Of a stretch of DNA of 64,000 bases, positions 22,556 to 33,500 are shown one piece after another. The stretch is from Prostheceraeus crozeri (taxonomy: Eukaryota; Platyhelminthes; Polycladida; Euryleptidae). A program made the translations under genes and the position numbers. Where the stretch lies: contig CAJQUW010008635.1 in the NCBI GenBank assembly GCA_907163375.1, positions 274,002 to 338,001 on the forward strand, read 5' to 3'. The notes under the pieces were generated by a model. The model had not been told where the DNA came from. It worked only from the letters and a program-made list of their open reading frames with translations, and did no database searches. How positions within the stretch are numbered: position 1 is the first letter of the stretch; the number at the start of each line of letters is the position of its first letter.

Positions 22556-23395
22556 CGTTTTCTGAAGCGTTGAGAATTACAACTTCGAGTAACTTTGATA
22601 TAATTATATAATTTTCCTGATAAAATGGCGACTAGGTTTAAATATTTTGACTTTGACTCTTGTGAGACGACCTCGATCACTTATGGAGCAGAGGCACTCA
22701 GGAAAAGTCAAAATCTGTGAATATCGAAATAAAAAAACAAAAACACAACGAGTGATTCAATGAGAGCTGGCACAGATCGTGAATACACATCAGCCTTGCT
22801 ATGTGCATTAACTATATGCTCAAATGTCTTACTGCTTCTCATTTTGTGAACCATTAGTTGAGATTTACAAGTGTATGAAAGCTGCCCATCCCTCTTGCTG
22901 AGACTTAATGTTTTGGATGGAACATAAAGAAAGAAAAATAGTCATTTCTGTTAAACTGAATGCTATTTTTTCGGAAAACTTCTGGGGTTCTGTGTTTCAT
23001 GATGCATCAGGGTTAGAATCGTTTCACATATTTGTCAAATTTTGGTTAATTGGGTCTGATATATTCAAGTTAATGTGCAATCTCTTAAATTCAAAATCTA
23101 CACGTTTGCCGCTAGACCTGCACGAATTAGTGGCAATGAAGAGTTTAAGCGGTACACACAATAATTGATATCGCAAGAAACTTGGCAAAATTTTTCATGT
23201 GTTGTTGATACGGTGGACGTATAGCAGAATCTATTTCGTGGAAAAGCATTGGGGAGCAGTATAACGAAAAATCCGTTCCATATAGTAGGCCTAACGATTC
23301 CACACCGTTGCTTCAAAACCACATTTTGGGATGGAATAAGGAAGTTCGCAGTTGTGGCTCGTTGATCATGTGTTTATGGTCACACTTGGATTCCG

Positions 23396-23700
23396 CAGTG
23401 ACGTCATACATGGGCGGTCATTCTGACGTCTTTGATGGGAGGTCACTGACATCCCGCTGGCACGTCTCAGACACATGGTGACATCAATATAGGACGACAC
23501 AATAATGACGTCATGTTTACTAGGTATTTTCTTAAAAAATTGTGTTAATGGCAAGTGCACGACACGTACCAGAAGTGTTGCGAATTCACCGAAAATTGTG
23601 CTTTTTGACAACGTGTCACACACGTGGTCAACATGAGATGAATCCCGCCACGTTCGGACACATTCGGAACGTGGCGGCCATGATGCACAAAGTGACGTCT
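23396..23700. promoter_or_regulatory. Cluster of CRE-like (TGACGTCA) sites
   Basis: TGACGTCA or TGACGTC occurs at 23399-23406, 23424-23430, 23506-23513 and 23693-23699. A perfect 11-bp inverted repeat (ccgccacgttc, 23645-23655 with 23667-23677) and a CACGTGG E-box at about 23613 lie among them. The local CpG density is raised. CREB/ATF-type bZIP factors bind TGACGTCA. I infer an enhancer or orphan promoter, but no transcript can be assigned. Confidence 0.35.
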
Positions 23701-23799
23701 CCAAAGACTTTTTTATGTAACCAACGTATATATTTTTCAAGTTTTCTACGCATTTTATTTATCTTACTTATATAAGCTTGTGAAACTGGTAAAACAGTA

Positions 23800-24022
23800 C
23801 AGGCAACGTGTAGGCAACGGAAGCACTTCACTAAGATGTGGTGTGCTAGCAACGTTCAGGCAACGTGTAAGCAACTGGTAAAAAAACGGTGTTTCAGCAA
23901 CCTCGAAGCAACATCAAGGCAACTATATAAAAAATGATCGTGTTTCACCAACGTTTTGGCAACAATTTTTGACAAACGGCAACCAAAGGCATCCCTGGCG
24001 TCGTTCAAGCAACGTTGCCGAC
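23800..24022. repeat. Irregular GGCAAC/AGCAAC iterations
   Basis: About eleven copies of (g/a)gcaac, many as gcaacgt, occur in 220 nt with irregular spacing, ending in agcaacgttgcc. The hexamer matches half of an RFX X-box (GTTGCC/GGCAAC), but spacing is not that of paired X-boxes. It may be a decayed tandem repeat. Confidence 0.5.
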
Positions 24023-25290
24023 ACCAAGTATGGCTCATTGGGTTGATCCTGGTGAAATGTTTGCATGAAATTTCAAAGATCAATTTGTAAATATTCAAAT
24101 ATTTACCTCACACATTTTTGTGATTCAAGAAGTTCCTAAACCGCGTCAAAAATTACAGACCTGCTGTGGTGTTTATGTTGTACTACAAAGCATGATCCAA
24201 ATATTTTCGCAAAATTCATGCAAAGTGAAACTCAATTACCACTACTTGAATGATAAAGATAGAATATATCTCTCCTATTCAGCACTCCAAGCATCGGCAG
24301 ACGATTACTGAAATTTTATCGACTGAACAACAGTATCTTAGACAAGTGACTCAATGATATATCTAATTAGGTGTGGCAAAATCTCACCGCTGCGTATGTT
24401 GATTTTGCATGCATCACATCATCACATGACAGTTGTTAATGTGACACGCTAATCAGCTATCACTATTTTTACCTCATCTTGAGAAGAAAACAGATTTCGT
24501 TACATGTTCATTTATCAGATTACATAAAGATTCTTTAAAGCAAATTGGAAAATTGGAATTATGCAGCTGTGAATTTTCAAAATGTCTTTTGAAGATGTCT
24601 TGCAACCGCCTAAGGGAAAATAGGAAAAAGATAAAATTTTAGCCTAGATGCTTTGTCATCAATCTTTCATGTTCCGAGTGTGAAGAAGCCGAGGAAGCAG
24701 CATAGGTCGGCATAGGAGTTTTGGTTACCACATCGAAAAACATGAGAAGGCTACAAAGTTGCAAATGCTGTGTGATGTGGGAAAAAGGCTTTAGCGAAAT
24801 TCAGCTCATTGATTGTAAATTTGTTTTAATGCAATTTCTATAGATATAAACAGCATAAATTGGAAGAATTGTTTCTTGACTTAGTTCAGTAATCAGTTTA
24901 TTTTCAGTAAAGCTATAGACTCCTAGCTCGGGCTTTCATACTCTCAACACATAACCTTAATTAGCATGACCTTAATTACTAGTCGGTTTTATTATCAAAA
25001 TTGCAATTAGAATTCAATAGAATTATTTAAAATTGGCTAAAAAATGTAATTTTGATTTTTCAGGTTATGATAAGATGCAAGATGTAATAAAGGCACCAAA
25101 CTTTTTTCGGTCAAGATTCTCGCTATGTGATTTCATTTCTATCAAGGATTAACAGTCTCAATATAGACATCTACAAGATAGAAGATATCATACGAGCGTT
25201 TTGCGACTGCGCATATTTTATTGTATTCAGTACATTATATTTAGGCTATACAATAATGATTGAAGATGTCTTGGCTAGTCATATAAGCTT

Positions 25291-25470
25291 ATTATATCTA
25301 ATGGTTGAGGAAGAGCCAAGGTTTTAATAATGTTGTACTTTAATTATGATATAATTAATCATCAGATCTCTGTCTGATGATGGTTGCCGAATAGCAACCG
25401 AAATTAATTATATCATAACTAAATTACTACATCATTAAAACTTTGGCTCTTCCTCAACCATTAGATATAA
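25291..25470 (+). repeat. Long palindrome enclosing a hammerhead-ribozyme-like core
   Basis: Arms of about 66 nt (25291-25359 and 25403-25470) are inverted copies with a few mismatches. The region between them reads CTGATGA (25374-25380), one extra T, a 6-bp stem GGTTGC/GCAACC with a 6-nt loop (25382-25399), then GAAA (25400-25403). In hammerhead ribozymes the invariant strings are CUGANGA, stem II, GAAA, with UH before the cut site. Here TC at 25359-25360 sits correctly at the end of the arm that would be stem III. Stem I would be the small hairpin cagatctctg. The extra T before stem II departs from the classic form. Activity is not shown. Confidence 0.55.
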
Positions 25471-26684
25471 TATACAATAATGCTCATTATCTCATATTCA
25501 TGTAATACGCATGTATACATGTGTCATTAGACTTTTTGTAAAAAAGACGCCTAATATTTAAGTAATTATGACATCAAATCGACTGATTCCAAGATAAAAA
25601 AGGACGACTATTTTTCTAAATTTTCTTTTATTCCTTTTTGAATATGAGAAAAAAGTAAGAAAAAATGAAGTTAAAAGGCAGAAGCACTGAGTCTGCACAT
25701 TTTTCTTTATCTCGACATTTCTTCTCCAAATCAAGGATCCTTTGGTTTATTGAGCGTCTGAAGACTTTCCAATCTGAATCTCCGCATGTGTTGTCCAAAT
25801 GATCTGAAATTATAAGGATCATTCTATTAACTGCAAACACCGTTTCCATTAATCGTTTTAACAATAATATCACTTTATTTGCTCCACTTTGGAAATTCAG
25901 TTTACTCTACAAGTCAATACGCGATATAGAAGGACGAAATGTGAAAAAGGATCATGAAACATGCATCAGTTACTCTAAACTGGACGGAGAGGAACTGCAG
26001 CGTTTAGCCCTTGCCAATGGGGGCTTGAGGGATAGAGTATTGCGTGGCACAGATTCTCTTGCGCTGAAAGTGATCCTACGAGGATGTGTTGGGATCTTCT
26101 CAATAGAGTGAAGCAGACGATAACAAAGACAATGCTTAACTGATGTGGAAAGTTGCATTTTTATTGTTGACATTCGTTAGCAGATTATAAAATCTCTATC
26201 GTGGGATGAATACAATTCCTTATTTCATTAAGTGATTTGTATAAAAGTAGAACGATACAAGTTACATACAAAAATATATGCTTGCGTTATGTGCAATTAT
26301 AGATTGGGACATATTCTGAAAGTCTAACTGACTTTACAACACACAACAATTGAGAATTGGTCTTGATGTTAATTATGTCCGTGGTGAAACGCTGGTTTTG
26401 TATGCGTAGGTCTCTCGTCACCGTGAATGAAGCTATACAGTATAAAATTAATGTTTCATTCGTTCATGTTGCCTATAGAGTTCATGAATCAAGTTACAGG
26501 GAATTCAAAAATTTCCACAATTTCGAAAGTTTTCATCACTGGATGGCATCCACTCAACCAACTATTTTTCGAGTAAAAAAGCGCAGCGCCCTTCCAAGGA
26601 ATTTAATAGTTGAATTCCTAAGGTAGAAGACGAATATTTTAAGACGTTGAACTTGTAGCGGTGTCTATTACGAGTTTAGTTTCC
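25471..26684. other. Non-coding stretch
   Basis: Open frames are short, AT-rich and without recognised domains. Nothing assignable. Confidence 0.5.
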
Positions 26685-26792
26685 TTCAAATTAAAGCGAG
26701 GAAAGTCCACAAAACATATGAGGTTTCTTCTCTCTGGTTTATTGCGAGGCCTTTCAACCGTTATCAACGGACTTTCCTCGCTTTAATTTGAA
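26685..26792 (-). repeat. Palindrome with perfect 24-bp arms and a degenerate hammerhead-like end
   Basis: Arms 26685-26708 and 26769-26792 are exact inverted copies. On the minus strand the interior carries TTGATAACGGTTGAAAGG, a degenerate relative of CUGANGA-stem-GAAA. It is followed by the 19-mer shared exactly with the retroelement end at 32439-32457 (plus strand tttattgcgaggcctttca, here 26738-26756). The 13-mer gtttagtttcctt flanks the palindrome directly on both sides (about 26672 and 26818). I infer a fragment of the same Penelope-type element family. Confidence 0.5.
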
Positions 26793-29700
26793 ACATGCCT
26801 AGTCCATTATTCAATGGGTTTAGTTTCCTTTTTATATTAGCGACCTTAAATTACTTGGGGAGTATGTGGTTACACTTCTTGAGTGAAAAATCATCATGAT
26901 CTACCGTGGTCTCTCTCATGTTGAAATTACGATGTCCATCATGAATTAACAGATATTTCTTTCATTTTTCATCGAGCATGTGGCTCTCTATATACCCTAC
27001 ATAGCGTGCAGACTTGCATTCCTGTCTATACAATCTGATAGAAAACTTAATCATTGCTTCAACAATGGTGTGTTTTGCCAATCGCCCGTGAAAATATTCA
27101 ATATTACATGAGCGAAATGCTGAGAAAATGATCCTTCTTATTTCGAATTAGTAACAAATAAATTACTATCATTTTATCCATGCTTGTCTTTTTCACAGAC
27201 ATTTTTAACTCCTAATTTACAATGTTTTTTTATCTGTCATCTGTTGAAGTAATTGGTATCATATTGGATTGAGCTCAAACCTCCGGAAACGTGAATTTCT
27301 TAGCTACTGACATGAGTCAGTTCTCAGGTGAGGAATTTTTCCCATTCTTCACTCTCAGAAACGTGGGCCATTTCTTGTCTGTCATTTGTAGAACGACTCA
27401 ATTGTTAGCGTGAGACATGCACGTTTACTCAGGCGAAGAGACCATGAGCGACGATGTTGCAGTCTTGCGTCACATCTAGTCCGCGTTGGAGCTCTCATAA
27501 TATATAAATATCGTCACCTCTGTTAGCATCTGCCAAAAACTCCCTTTGTGACGATTGACCCGTTTAGGGAAAACTGTTGCGCAAGAGATTGCTTTGCGCT
27601 GGTAAGGGGGACAAATTCACATGAATTTGGACGCAACTAGCTCCTAGGTTGTGACACGCTTAGCGGGTGGCGATGCAAGCTTCATAGCCATTAGGGGCCT
27701 AATTACGCTCGGACAACCGAGAAAAAGGCCGGTCCCATTTGACGACTCACAGTCTCCGGCACGTTGCTATTCGAGGCTGTCACAGTCCTGATGATTATGC
27801 AAGTCAAAGGTTAACTAAGTGATGGACAACATGAAATGGATTGAAGAGTGATTAGTCATAGTTGTCCTGTCATGCTAAATTCCCAATTCAGATATCAGCG
27901 TCTAAAGCTGTGTCGTCAATCTATTAGATTTCGTAATAACAATAATACAGGTGGTTCCTATTGACTTTCGGCCGAGTGTATTCCCAGTAGAATTTTAGAT
28001 TGCACAGGTGGGAGACAATGCGTTCTCTGTTCTCATTTCCTTCACTTGCTTTGAAGAATTATTGCTGAATGATTAAACAAATTGAACGTAGATCAGCTGC
28101 CATCAACTAAATTGAACGTAAGATGATGATCAAAATTGACCGGACATTGGTGTCTGAGGCAAATAGACACTTGCATCAAACAAACACGGCAAGATATTTC
28201 AATTATCTTAGATGATCAAGCAAGCCAAAAGATATCAATATACAGAGTATGTACAGTATTCAAACATAGTTGAAAACTTGCAATTAAAAGTCAGTTAACA
28301 AAAACTTGGCTTGATTCCATTCAGACATGTGAATGCGATTGAATATTGTCTTTAATATGTAAGTGCTAAAATCAAAACTCCTTTTTTCTATTTAGAGGCT
28401 GATACAACAAAGTAAAAGTTGCACGTTTCAATGACAGACCTTCGGCGTCCAGCGCCTTCAACGATCGATGTTCGGATACACCATTTAATTTTTTCTCACT
28501 CTCTCAGAAAGATGATCTCCCGTCACTTGGTCAACTACGTATTGTAAGAGTTGCAAAACGAAGTTAAATTTATAATCTTGCTAGTTTCTACACATTTTTC
28601 AATCACGTATTTTTCAATCTAGTAAAGTAACATCTGTTAAATGGCTTCACATTTGTTTTGGCTCAACTAACAGAGGTGATCATAAAACAACGGACCACCT
28701 AAATGACGTAAAATTTCAGTTGATTTTCCTACCTTCGATCACATGCATACCACGCCAATTGAGACCTTATATTCTCACCTTTTGATAAAGAATAGTGAAT
28801 TTCTTGCTGTAGACATATTCAAATAATGGATTGTATCTGTCTGGGGAATTATGCCTGGGAGGAAATTTGTCCTCTCTCCACGATGGATAACTATAATTTT
28901 AATCGGTTTTGAATACACAGTGTATAAGATTTAATTAGTTGTTTCGTTTGGAAATCACCTTGTTGTTGTAATCTATTCATGATATGTATATGCATGCTGG
29001 CATATGGTGTGTATGTAGGCCTATGTGTGCATGTGTAACTTTCGACTAATCGACGACGTGCAGGTGCAGTTGTGATGAAATTAGCAACATATGAGCTGAA
29101 TCTTATACAGCATAATATTTATCATGTCGCTTCATCTGTGACAATATTGTAGGACTTGAAAACGATGCCTTCGTCCGATTTATTTCTGACAGAACCGTGT
29201 GTTGACGATAGATGTTCATTCAATTGTTTTACTCATACAATTTCAACACATTCCGCTTACCGATGTATTCATTAAAAATCAATGTGCCTCATCGGTGAGC
29301 ATCAAACAGGCAGGGCAATGCGTCGGATAAAGATAGAACAACTAGAGAGAAATAGGCATATTTAAGTACCTATGTCAAATGTAGTTAAAGGTAATCAATC
29401 ATCTAATTTCAATGTAATGATTGAGCAATGATCACACCTTTGATTTTCCATTTCCATGCACTTTATGTTAAGTATACCATTAACTACCGGTGTTAAGTAT
29501 ACGTTATCAATATTATCATCTGTAGCAATGAATTTGTACCTTTTTCGCGTTAATTTCTAACTTCACCTGATAAATACGGACTTGCGCAAGTGCATGAGCT
29601 CTCCTGGCGTAAATGAAGTTACAGTGCGCCTCTTAATTACATCAAACTAAAAATCCAATAATATTCAACCTGCAGTGACTATATCGTCAGCATATTATCC

Positions 29701-30075
29701 TGCATATTATTGAAATTATGTTTTCATTGCGCGTCGAATTATCGAAAAGTGATATACATGCATAATTACCATAGATTCAATAACTGAAAAAACATTATTC
29801 ATTAGCAAAAGATTGAAAAAAGTCAACTAATGTTAAGTCATGTGTGGGGTCCGCCTTTTTGGCAGGGGTCCGCCAGCTAGGGTTTGAGTGTACAAAATGT
29901 TAAAGGACCCGAAACGCGACCTAGCTGGTCATTTTGCTGATGAACCCTTTCTATGTTTATTCTTTTCTGGTATGTCTTGTATAAAGATTGCAAATATGTT
30001 TTATTGTTCGGTACGCCATCTAAGTATTATTTCTTTCTTTTATATTACCAGATGACCGGCGTGAACGCTTTCAAC

Positions 30076-30091
30076 AGCCCTTTTCAGGGCT
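30076..30091 (+). other. Histone-mRNA-type 3' stem-loop
   Basis: AGCCCT-TTTC-AGGGCT forms a 6-bp stem with a UUUC tetraloop, preceded by CAAC and followed by ACAC. The metazoan replication-dependent histone 3' signal is GGYYYU-UHHUHA-ARRRCC with a CAAA-type 5' flank and ACCCA-type 3' flank. This site fits except for A-U at the first pair. No histone coding sequence lies upstream in any frame I can recognise. A chance hairpin or a 3' fragment of a moved histone gene is likely. Confidence 0.45.
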
Positions 30092-31061
30092 ACACTTATT
30101 AAGTATTTATTGAGTTTCTATTGTATATTATTGTTCATTCGAAGTGCACTAACCTGACTTTTCCCATAACTAAAAATCATTGAATAGTCATTAAAAAAAA
30201 TGGTAAAACAAAATATTAGCTCTCTGAAACCTAGTGTTTCAAATAAACAACAATGTTACCTCAAAACTAGAAGAGCAAAATTACTTCAAATTGCCACCTT
30301 CCAAGTGACTTATTGACTGCTTCAATAATCGATAACTCAATGAATCAATTGATTTTTGACATCAATAACTTCAAATCCGTTTAACTGCAATTATCATATT
30401 AATCCTCATAGGTAAAGGATGAAGTTAAGAAACGTTAGGGCCTATCTTGAAATCACACATCACTGTTCAAATTTGAAAAAAATACCAATTTCTTGTAAAA
30501 AGCAGTACCCACGTGCATGTGGCAATGTTCACAAAAAGTCTGCATTCAATCGGAACGGTTTGTCGTGGCCAAAACCGGCAGGCGAAAAATGAAGTCAAAG
30601 AAAGACGAGATATGTTTAATTCGAAACCGCTATGACGTTCCTTATATACGTAAAGTTGCACAACAGAAATTGTATTACAACTGCTACATTTAGAACTTTT
30701 AATGATGTCATTGTATATAACATGATGAATGATTACGGAATATACAGTATTTATGCGTTCTCGGACAATCTGTAACATTGCATATAGGATAATGACAGAG
30801 GCGCAGATATGCGGACAGAGAGTATGCTAATGATTCAAGAGAAGGTTACTCCACTTTGTTTACACAAACGTAAGAATTTGATTATCCGATTGAAACTTAC
30901 ATGAATTCTATTGAATAAGCATCGGTAATGATATTGCAGAAGATTGCATGTAAGGTTAAGTTGACTTCTTGTTTAATTGCGTCGTGTCAAATAACTAGAT
31001 TGTGAATGATGAAACTGCGATTACGTCGATTGATAAAGTTGTTGTTTTCTGACAGACATCC

Positions 31062-31165
31062 ATCTAATAAACAATTTTAAAAAAACAATTTATTTCAAAA
31101 TGAAACCTAATAAATAAAAATGAATAATAAAATTAATATAAAAACCGAATAAATAAAACCTAAAT
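31062..31165. repeat. A/T low-complexity stretch
   Basis: Runs of aataaa, aaaattaat and ataaaacc with almost no G. It is compositional only. Confidence 0.6.
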
Positions 31166-32446
31166 TAAACATGAGGAAATTTAAATTATTGTCTTCATAA
31201 TGCATTTCTTCGACTCCTATTCAATGGAAATGTTACATTGATTTTTTTAAATTATAAATTTTTAAACAATATATCATGCATGCAATTTTGCTTAATAAAT
31301 TGACAAAATGAGGAGTCAGTATTTGCACTCGTATCAATGCATTGCGTATCTTCAATTATGGTGTTATCGTGTAGGCCCAATACATTGATAACTATACAGC
31401 GGTTTAACCGCAATATAGGACTCAGGTAGTGTTGGAAAGTACAGGAGAAACCATCAGCGCTACAATTGATTCACAGATTTTCACGGATGAAATTCTCAAA
31501 AACAGTAATTGCTAATAATAAATCGCATGGCTTCGTTTCAAGTCTCAATTATCAATCAGAATCACATGAAATCTGGAATCATCTAAATGTCAATTTTCAT
31601 CAAAATCATGTTTAAGCAGGATTATATCAGAAATCCAGTTTATAAATGCCTTCATAATAATTGCATTATATTTAACTTTAATATGAAAATTTGAAGGTGA
31701 ATGCATATTTAACTTTACTATTCGATGCTGGGACTTTTGTCGGCGGTGAAGGAGGCATCATCAACAGTCTTGGACGAAGCATCTAATGTAATGAATATAT
31801 AGTGTTCCTTTCTCATTTGCATTCATACCAAACCGAAGTAAAATTAAAGTTCGCACAAGCTTTAGTTGCATCTCTTCAGCCATATCAACCACAGCTTTTA
31901 TTGAAATAATACTGTTATTGTTTGTTAACATTTCCTCAAAGAAGACGACAAAAGGATTTCCAATGACTTTCCAATACATTAGACAAAATCCATTGTTGCC
32001 GTGCTAGTAAATTGTTTAATCCGAAATTAGGAATAGCTATGGAGCATCTGATTATTCTACAAAGGCATAATTCCTAAATAAACAATCCCTGCGATCAGCT
32101 TTTGTTGTTGGCAACCTGTCGATTACGTTACAACAAAGGTAAGTGGACATTCATGTTATAAGTGTTCAGATGTCCATCTGAAGATTAAAGGGATTAGGCA
32201 TGCTTTACGAAAGACATCAATGAAACTTTTATTTATATTGGCTTGTCATTTTCTTTTTATTAATAGGGACCTCTTATCCATCTTACACCTTTGTATAGAA
32301 GAAAGATGAGACATCTGACTTTGTTAAAGCATTTGAATGATCTGAATTCGAGGTGACTGTTGAAAGGAAACCACACAAGAAGCTTTTCATCTTGTGAAGG
32401 AAGCCCAAAAACTAGCTGATCTTACTAGATTTCTCGATTTTATTGC

Positions 32447-32481
32447 GAGGCCTTTCAGCCAGCACAGCCGGCTATCGTCAG
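32447..32481 (-). ncRNA. Hammerhead-ribozyme-like core in the retroelement arm
   Basis: On the minus strand the order is CTGACGA (32481-32475), one T, a 7-bp stem AGCCGGC/GCTGGCT with loop TGT (32473-32457), GAAA (32456-32453), then GGCCTC. This gives the CUGANGA-stem II-GAAA core. The self-complementary AGGCCT directly after GAA would be a minimal stem III, with C as the cut-site base. Pairing of stem I (cgc before, gcaat after) is weak. Minimal type I hammerheads are known from Penelope-like pLTRs. Motif presence is directly seen; catalytic activity is inference. Confidence 0.5.
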
Positions 32482-32879
32482 GCGAATGACATGACCCAAA
32501 CACATTGTTAAATTCACATATACTCAATACTCAGACACAAATTACACAAATTAACATACGAAATACGAACGAGCAATTAATTAACTGATTCAGAAATTAA
32601 ATTAAATAAGAAGACGAAGAAAATATGGAAAGAAAACTGGTAAAGAACAGTAAAGAGATTTTCCCTGGGTTTTGGCTTAGGTTATGTCGATGACATACTG
32701 TTCATTGGCAAATTCTCCAGACCTTCTCACTTGCCTGCATTTGCATTTATGGAATTTTTGAACAAATCCAATCCCAATCTCACAATCAGATGGTACTAGA
32801 AGATAGATGGTACGTTACTCTACCGAAGAGTCTACGGAGAGTGCTTTTCTGATGCACCGTTAAGGCAATCACTTGACCG

Positions 32880-33500
32880 AAGGCACCTCGTCAGTCCGCT
32901 CAACCCATTGGTGTTTTTAAGTCATTGGTCAAGGTGCGTGTCGGGCGTGTGGACAGCATTTGCTCCGATGTCCATGCATCAATTCATTCTGGCTTACGTC
33001 AAGAGACTCTGATGGCGACGGCGGTATTCGAGGGATGGTGTCGTAATGTGGTGTTCAGTGTGATCGCTTGCTGATGCTCCGAACATCACACCGAACATCA
33101 CACTAACAGCACCGTGATTCCGCTTACCTTCCAGGAATATGACACTGCCGCAGGAGTGTTTGCGGAGCGATAAGGGCTCGCAGTTTCCGTGAGGGGATGA
33201 CGCTCATTAAGGAGTCGGAGGTGAGTTGGTGAGGAAAACGTCTGCTCCTGCCACACAGTTTGAGTGGTTTACAGCCATCAATGTCCCATCTGGACTGTGA
33301 GTGGAGCTATGATGGGGAGTCGGGACGAAACCATGGAAGAAGAAAGAACGAAACCGCTAAAAAAATTCGCGATTGTGATGTCCATTGCCTCGGAGCATGC
33401 CAATGCATGGGACTCGGTCACAACGTGATTTCGACGCGGATGCGGGAGTGATTGCGGGAAAAAGGAATGCGAAAAAGGGCTGTCAAAGAGGCCTGGTGGA
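32880..33500. other. Unidentified GC-rich island inside the retroelement relic
   Basis: About 620 nt with far higher GC and CpG than all flanks, between the reverse-transcriptase remnant and the right inverted arm. It includes the tandem ccgaacatcaca/ccgaacatcaca at about 33077-33102. Short open frames exist in several phases, but I recognise no domain in any of them. It may be captured or host-derived DNA, or a poorly conserved part of the element. Confidence 0.4.

Larger units (their letters stand above)
22556..25290. other. Non-coding stretch with motif clusters
   Basis: No gene recognised. It contains the CRE-motif cluster at 23396-23700 and the GCAAC-rich patch at 23800-24022, annotated separately. 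Other open frames are short and lack domains. Confidence 0.45.
26793..32385. other. Non-coding stretch, 5.6 kb
   Basis: No coding region recognised. It contains a histone-type stem-loop at 30076-30091, an A/T-rich low-complexity patch around 31062-31165, and a 9-bp inverted repeat ccagctagg/cctagctgg near 29873-29927. Otherwise nothing is assignable. Confidence 0.45.

Noticed and set aside
22189-22680. 163-residue minus-strand frame
   Set aside because: Crosses the right inverted arm of the insertion at 22002-22555, has no recognised domain, and shows no codon bias. Kept only as a note.
29873-29950. Possible third full hammerhead (cccgaaacg followed by ctgatga)
   Set aside because: The two conserved strings are present, but the segments that should form stem II do not pair next to them.
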